Below, in pieces: positions 41,422-45,346 of a stretch of 45,346 nucleotides of DNA. The notes under the pieces are model-generated. The model did no database searches. It had not been told where the DNA came from and was given only the letters and a program-made list of their open reading frames with translations. The position numbers and the translations under genes are program-made. How positions within the stretch are numbered: the stretch's first letter is position 1; the number at the start of each line of letters is the position of its first letter. The stretch is from Candidatus Falkowbacteria bacterium RIFCSPLOWO2_12_FULL_45_13 (GTDB lineage Bacteria; Patescibacteriota; Patescibacteriia; Patescibacteriales; GWC2-42-12): assembly GCA_001778055.1 (NCBI GenBank), contig MFFY01000004.1, positions 1-45,346 of the forward strand, read 5' to 3'.

Positions 41422-42721
41422 GGGAAACGCCTAAATCTGTAGGAGCACGGCCCATCCCTCTTAGGATGGACAAAGTGGTGTTGATTTGTTTTTGTATGCT
41501 TTCCTGGTTGTGAGCACGATTCGGGTAAATTGAATAGTTTTTGCTAAATTGGTGTGGAGTAACGTTTAACATTACGGAATTGGTGCCGGCCATCAAGCCT
41601 TCTTCGCGTGCTTTTGGGTGAAGTGTTTCAAATCCAGTGGTAACCAGGATTTTTGCGTTAATCGGGTCAAATAAACGAGCTATGGCAAGAGTTTTTAAGA
41701 CATCTTTAACTTCCGGATGAGGGCTTTTTGCTAAAGGGGTGCCTGGGTGAGGTAAAAACGGGCCAAAAGTATACATCTCTGTGTGTAATTTTTTAGCCAA
41801 TAGAAGATCGTTTAATATGTCCCGCCTGGTTTGGCCTGGCAGGCCAATCAATCCACCGGTAATGATCAAATAGCCAAGCCTAAATGCTTCTTCCAGGTGT
41901 TTGATTCTGGAATCAAGAGTGCGGCCAGGATGGATTTGCCGATAAATTTTCTGGTTACTGGTTTCAAACCGCATTAATAAACCCCTGGCTCCGGCTTGAT
42001 AGAGTTTTTTTAGGCCAGCCAGGCCAACTTCCCCGCAACTAATGAAAATTAAGACAGACCAACGCTCTTTTATGGTTTTGACAATCTCACAAAGCGTCTC
42101 AGCTGAATACGTCGAGTCTTCCCCGCTTTGTAAAACCAGGGTTTGAAAGCCGTATTTCTCAATGGCTTGCTTGGCTGCGTCATAAATTTCTTCTTCAGTC
42201 ATACGATAGCGCTTAATTTCTTTGTTGCTTGCCGCAATACCGCAATATTGGCAGTTTTGTGAGCAATAATTAGAGAATTCAATGATGCCATGAACGCAAC
42301 AGGAATTGCTCAGATGCTTTTGACGCAGGAAATTGGCGGTTTTAAACAGAAGCGCCAGCTCTTTTTTATCCTCAAGGTCTAAAAGATAAAGAAGGTCAGC
42401 TTCTTTTAATAGCATGTTTTCCAAAGCTTTGTCCAGAATAAAACTTAGTTTTTTATTGACGCCATATTTTTCCATGCCCACGCGAGATAAGCGTAAATCC
42501 AATTCTTGTAGTTCAAAAAAAGTTTCTTTCCAGACGGTCAGGATGGAGAGAGCTTCTGCTTCGGGGATCTTTTTGATAACAAAGCCGCCCTGGGCATAAA
42601 TGTAGTCGCCAATTTTTAGGTCATCAAGCTCATTGATCGCGGTTTTTTGCTCGCCAAAGTATTCTATGGTGGCGATTCTATCTTTTATTTTTTTAACTTG
42701 TCCGGGTATGGTGTAACACAT
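41402..42721 (-). CDS. HypC-HydE fusion protein (hydrogenase maturation)
   Basis: From ATG 42721 the protein (439 residues) begins MCYTIPGQV, the HypC N-terminus in which Cys2 binds the Fe(CN)2CO unit. Residues 1 to about 72 match HypC/HupF through GGFVIKKIPEAEA. A linker of about 45 residues (70-115) then leads to a radical-SAM enzyme. This has FSNYCSQNCQYCGI (Cys153, Cys157, Cys160), KRYRMTEEEI, LQSGED, IGLPGQT, PHPGTPLA and VMLNVTPHQF, all characteristic of HydE, the [FeFe]-hydrogenase maturase. It starts 2 bp after the hypA stop, in an operon with [NiFe] hydrogenase subunits and their protease. The upstream TTG at 42733 would hide the essential Cys2, so I reject it. No hydF, hydG or [FeFe] hydrogenase is in the window. 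Confidence 0.88.
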   Translation of the reverse strand: MCYTIPGQVKKIKDRIATIEYFGEQKTAINELDDLKIGDYIYAQGGFVIKKIPEAEALSILTVWKETFFELQELDLRLSRVGMEKYGVNKKLSFILDKALENMLLKEADLLYLLDLEDKKELALLFKTANFLRQKHLSNSCCVHGIIEFSNYCSQNCQYCGIAASNKEIKRYRMTEEEIYDAAKQAIEKYGFQTLVLQSGEDSTYSAETLCEIVKTIKERWSVLIFISCGEVGLAGLKKLYQAGARGLLMRFETSNQKIYRQIHPGRTLDSRIKHLEEAFRLGYLIITGGLIGLPGQTRRDILNDLLLAKKLHTEMYTFGPFLPHPGTPLAKSPHPEVKDVLKTLAIARLFDPINAKILVTTGFETLHPKAREEGLMAGTNSVMLNVTPHQFSKNYSIYPNRAHNQESIQKQINTTLSILRGMGRAPTDLGVSLDSPLP

Positions 42722-42723
42722 TG

Positions 42724-42966
42724 TTATTCGCAATCAAATGAAACTAATCTTATCTCCCTTGTCTGGCTTGGTTCAATTGTAACCTCAGCACCTTCGGCAA
42801 TTGTGCCCTTTGAGTGTTCGGCAATATAATGGCGCAGTATTTCTTCGTTGATTTCTGTAAACGTGCCCATTCTCAAATAAATTTTGCAGATCTTTTTTGC
42901 TTCTTGCTGTTTCGCGTGTTTAAACAGGTCAGCTATTAGGTTTTTTATTAAGTGCATCTCATGCAT
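42724..42966 (-). CDS. hypA: Short HypA lacking the zinc domain
   Basis: HypA is the nickel-insertion chaperone for [NiFe] hydrogenase. ATG 42966 gives MHEMHLIKNLI with the Ni-binding His2 and a GGGAGG site (42975-42980) 8 nt upstream. The conserved middle (RMGTFTEINEEILRHYI, EGAEVTIEP) is intact. The four-Cys zinc ribbon that normally follows is absent. The text passes straight from IEPSQT to a final strand (REIRLVSFDCE) resembling the usual C-terminal strand. The protein is 80 residues against about 113 for the family. A longer frame from 43008 would read through the hairpins upstream and is unlikely. Confidence 0.85.
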   Translation of the reverse strand: MHEMHLIKNLIADLFKHAKQQEAKKICKIYLRMGTFTEINEEILRHYIAEHSKGTIAEGAEVTIEPSQTREIRLVSFDCE

Positions 42967-42992
42967 TTTACTTGCCTCCCGAATGACACCCC

Positions 42993-43022
42993 GGACTAAA
43001 GTCCCCACATTTTAATGTGGGG
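42993..43022. repeat. Tandem hairpins between the protease gene and hypA
   Basis: GGACT/AGTCC (42993-43004, 2 nt loop) adjoins CCCCACATT/AATGTGGGG (43003-43022, 2 nt loop). The two stems overlap by two bases, so they may be alternative structures. They lie 3 bp after the protease stop and upstream of the hypA ribosome binding site. The second core is related to the palindrome in rpe. Confidence 0.6.
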
Positions 43023-43025
43023 TCG

Positions 43026-43484
43026 CTATCTTTCCAAGATTGTACTGGTGATTTCATCCACAATTTTTTTAACCTCCGGGCTTAAGCCCTCTCCCCAACC
43101 AACATTTTTTGGTTGTACGCCCAGAAAATATACCGTAGCTTTGGTGTCTTCCTCAATGACCCTGGCAATTATTTTTAAAGGGAAGGCGTGGGTGCTCAAG
43201 GTTGTGTCCGGGATGTGTTCGTTGGGTATTATCCGCGTTGCCCCAGCCTCCCCTCCAAAATCAGCCGCGTCAATAATTACCACTTTCTTTGGTTTTTTTG
43301 AAACCGCTTCTTCAATAATATTTTCCGGTTTGTTGCCCGCATTAATAATTGGACATTGGATATTGGAAATTCGACATTTCTTAAAGATGTGGGGACCAAG
43401 TCCGTCGTCAGAGCGCAAATCGTTGCCAACTGTGATTATTAATTCAGCGGTTTGGAGTAAATTTTTAAGGTCAGCGGTTAACAA
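43026..43484 (-). CDS. Hydrogenase maturation protease (HycI/HyaD family)
   Basis: This nickel-dependent endopeptidase trims the C-terminus of the hydrogenase large subunit after metal insertion. The 152-residue protein has the family signature VGNDLRSDDGLGP with the metal-binding acid. It also has VIIDAADFGG and THAFPLKII with the metal-binding His. It begins with TTG at 43484, overlapping the large-subunit stop by 14 bp, so it is translationally coupled to its substrate. The Cys residues and length are unremarkable. Confidence 0.9.
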   Translation of the reverse strand: MLTADLKNLLQTAELIITVGNDLRSDDGLGPHIFKKCRISNIQCPIINAGNKPENIIEEAVSKKPKKVVIIDAADFGGEAGATRIIPNEHIPDTTLSTHAFPLKIIARVIEEDTKATVYFLGVQPKNVGWGEGLSPEVKKIVDEITSTILER

Positions 43485-44781
43485 ACTTCACGTCCAGGAA
43501 GTGAGCCGAGCAGGAGAGGCATGGGTCGTAGGCTCGAATTAACATTTCCAGGGCCAACGTGATCTCTTCGTCTGTTTTGTTAAGGATTTCCGGCACGAGC
43601 TTTTTCATGTCGTGTTCCATATTGTTAATGTTTTGGCCGGTTGGAATAATACAATTGGCTTTTGCTATGATCCCCTTGTCGTCAACCTCATAATTGTGGT
43701 AAAGAATCCCGCGGGGGACCTCAACCGCGCCAACGCCAGAGCCGGCTTTGACCGGGATCATTTTGTTTTCGTTGAGGCCGACTACGATCGCTTCGTCATG
43801 ATTAATGCCTGTTTGTTTAAGTGTCTCAATAATAGCGATTGAATCTTCGAGAGAGTGGATACATTCAATTAATTGAGCCGCGGTGTTTAAGTATGGATTA
43901 ATACACTTTGGCTTGAGGCCGATAGCTTGAGCCGCTGCTTTGGCTTTGGGATGAAGCTTGTCAGCATTCAAGTTAAATCTGGCCAGGGCGCCTACGGCAA
44001 AAGAATCGCGGCTTAATTTACAATGTTTGGCGCTTGAATGCGGGACAACAAATTCGTTGGTCAGTACTTTATATTCTTTCTTGTTTTTTCTTATTCCATC
44101 AGTTGAGCCGACATCTCCCATTAACATCGGGTATTCATTGTTGTCGCTGACCAGGGCAACATACTCGGTGTCTCTTGCAAAAGCTGGAAATTTTAAGGTT
44201 GCAGCCAGCCCAACAGTAGCGTCCATGTCTGGCTTCAGGCCGTTTAACAGGTGAAGCATGTCGTCCAGGGCTTTTTCTGTCGGTAATTTTGTGAATCCAC
44301 CGACAATTGATGAAATAGGATGCACATGTCGCCCAACCAAAACGTCACAAACATCGTTGCAAGTCTTTTTCATGCGCAGAGCGCGGCGCACGACCGTATT
44401 ATGGCTGTTAATTAAGGGGACAAAGCTTTTTACCCCGAGTAAATCAGGGGCAACCAGGAGATAGATGTGTAGGATGTGGCTGTCCAGGTTCTCCAGATGG
44501 AGCAAGAGCTTTCTTAATTTTATTGTTTGCTCTGATGGAATAAATCCAATCGCATCTTCAGCCGCCTGGATCGAGGCCAGGGTGTGGCCGCAGGCGCAGA
44601 TCCCGCAGATCCTTGAAGTAATGTGCTGTGCCTCAAAGATTGATCTTCCTTGGAGCATCCCTTCAAAAAAACGAGGAGCTTCGACAATTTGTAGCTGGCA
44701 GGTTTCTAATTTGCCTTCTTTAACATTAACAACGATATTGCCATGCCCTTCAACTCTGGTTAAATATTCTACATTAACCAT
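43471..44781 (-). CDS. [NiFe] hydrogenase large subunit, group 3-like
   Basis: This catalytic subunit of a cytosolic bidirectional hydrogenase has 436 residues from ATG 44781; in-frame GTG/ATG codons up to 44817 overlap the small-subunit gene and are less likely. The proximal Ni ligands are Cys59 and Cys62 in RICGICACGH and the distal ligands are Cys421 and Cys424 in DPCLSCSAH. The N-terminal RVEGHGNI motif is present. The protease should cut after His427, releasing a nine-residue tail (FLDVKFVNR). The CACGH variant differs from the usual CPVxH of group 3 enzymes. All four Ni-binding Cys are kept, so activity is expected. Confidence 0.93.
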   Translation of the reverse strand: MVNVEYLTRVEGHGNIVVNVKEGKLETCQLQIVEAPRFFEGMLQGRSIFEAQHITSRICGICACGHTLASIQAAEDAIGFIPSEQTIKLRKLLLHLENLDSHILHIYLLVAPDLLGVKSFVPLINSHNTVVRRALRMKKTCNDVCDVLVGRHVHPISSIVGGFTKLPTEKALDDMLHLLNGLKPDMDATVGLAATLKFPAFARDTEYVALVSDNNEYPMLMGDVGSTDGIRKNKKEYKVLTNEFVVPHSSAKHCKLSRDSFAVGALARFNLNADKLHPKAKAAAQAIGLKPKCINPYLNTAAQLIECIHSLEDSIAIIETLKQTGINHDEAIVVGLNENKMIPVKAGSGVGAVEVPRGILYHNYEVDDKGIIAKANCIIPTGQNINNMEHDMKKLVPEILNKTDEEITLALEMLIRAYDPCLSCSAHFLDVKFVNR

Positions 44782-44791
44782 TACGTTTCTT

Positions 44792-45346
44792 TTACTCACG
44801 ATTATCATTCTCCCCACATTTATTGTACATATTCATTTTATTGGCAATTAAGTCAACGGAGAGACTGTATTTTTCTAGAATATCCTTGGCCCCTTTGGTG
44901 TTGGGGTTGGAGACCAGGCCACGGCAACCATAGCAAATGTTGCCGTGGTTTATGCACCAGGAGTTGCAGCCGGCCCGGGTGATTGGTCCCAAGCAGGCCA
45001 CCCCCCGCTCATACAGGCAGATGTTTTCATTTAACTTACACTCAACGCAAACTGCATTGTCTGGCACGGGGCGGGGGAGCCCGGCTAAAAAGGCCTTTAA
45101 GACCGCAACAACTTCCGGTAAATACACAGGGCAGCCGGGGATAACATAATCAACTTTAACCACTTGATGGATGGCTTTTGTTTCTACGGTAGGGAAGAAA
45201 TTGGCATCTTTACCGTAAACACTTTTGCGGATATCTTCCAGTTTATAATTATTTTTCATACCGTTAACTCCGCCAATGGCGGCGCATGAGCCGTAAGCGA
45301 CGAGGGTCTTTGTGCGAGCTCTTAGTCTTTTAATATGTTCGATAGC
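44792..45346 (-). CDS. [NiFe] hydrogenase small subunit, 5' partial
   Basis: The frame stays open to the window edge, reading VAYGSCAAIGGVNGMKNNY upstream of the first internal ATG, so the gene starts outside the window. Visible Fe-S ligand regions are GSCAAIGG, PGCPVYLPEV, the CVECKLNENICLYE segment and GPITRAGCNSWCINHGNICYGCRG. This set is typical of group 3 electron-transfer subunits. The GPITRAGC...CYGCRG ending fits group 3b best, but that is a judgement by eye. It ends 10 bp before the chosen large-subunit start. Upstream diaphorase or electron-transfer subunits are expected beyond the window. Confidence 0.9.
   Translation of the reverse strand, partial: AIEHIKRLRARTKTLVAYGSCAAIGGVNGMKNNYKLEDIRKSVYGKDANFFPTVETKAIHQVVKVDYVIPGCPVYLPEVVAVLKAFLAGLPRPVPDNAVCVECKLNENICLYERGVACLGPITRAGCNSWCINHGNICYGCRGLVSNPNTKGAKDILEKYSLSVDLIANKMNMYNKCGENDNRE

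Noticed and set aside
41402..42721. Reading the HydE domain as evidence for an [FeFe] hydrogenase here
   Set aside because: No H-cluster hydrogenase, HydF or HydG is present in the window; the adjacent subunits carry intact [NiFe] cysteine motifs.
1..45346. CRISPR arrays, tRNA or rRNA genes
   Set aside because: I saw no regularly spaced direct repeats, no cloverleaf-like intergenic sequence and no rRNA-like stretch; intergenic regions are short and explained by promoters and repeats.

Overview
This window is a gene-dense bacterial chromosome segment with moderate base composition (roughly mid-40s % GC by eye). It carries one insertion sequence and no rRNA, tRNA or CRISPR array that I can recognise. 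The gene mix is a group 3-like [NiFe] hydrogenase, a glycogen/maltodextrin cluster, a type IV pilus/type II secretin pair, Clp and Ruv housekeeping genes, and genome-type palindromic repeats embedded in coding sequence. It resembles uncultivated lineages near Cyanobacteria (WOR-1/Saganbacteria or Margulisbacteria-like). That placement is inference from gene content only.

Layout. 1-3047: end of a secreted Ig-like protein and a membrane histidine kinase. 3037-7347: a small convergent ORF, then clpC and radA. 7410-9579 (minus): leuC behind a TPR-like protein, divergent from 9646-13314: rnc, pyrC, an Ig-like lipoprotein and a cation/calcium exchanger. 13336-13482: a compound inverted repeat. 13521-15082: a PilP/GspC-like lipoprotein and a short secretin. 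15092-19518 (minus): slt, ruvB, hisB, UPF0280. 19577-29934: glgB, a GDP-mannose pyrophosphorylase/phosphomannomutase fusion, glgA, a winged-helix protein, a GH57 enzyme and malQ, which together cover glucan synthesis, branching and remodelling. 29935-32049: tlyA, a membrane protein and nadK. 32046-32469 (minus): two small unknown ORFs. 32530-34774: an IS with a DDE transposase and a DUF6788 partner. 34805-37585 (minus): an unknown protein with a G9 tract and an alpha/beta hydrolase. 37662-41027: a kinase-like protein, a separate PASTA protein, rpe and ribD. 41010-45346 (minus): a CheY-like receiver and a hydrogenase operon reading small subunit (cut by the window edge), large subunit, maturation protease, a short HypA, and a HypC-HydE fusion.

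The most unusual content is the hydrogenase maturation set. HypC, the [NiFe] Fe-ligand chaperone, is fused to a radical-SAM HydE, the [FeFe] maturase. The adjacent HypA lacks its four-Cys zinc domain. A second theme is promoter architecture. At least seven transcription-unit starts have a good -10 box only 6-9 nt before the start codon (about 10 nt for clpC), implying leaderless or near-leaderless mRNAs, while operon-internal genes use Shine-Dalgarno sites. A third theme is small palindromes that sit inside radA, tlyA and rpe and are translated in frame. I saw no convincing rho-independent terminator; many neighbouring genes overlap, including convergent pairs.

Stretches without genes are short. 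Those at 3232-3312, 5952-6006, 9580-9645, 19519-19576 and 37586-37661 hold promoters. The largest, 32547-32758, is the non-coding 3' part of the IS, in which I see nothing further.
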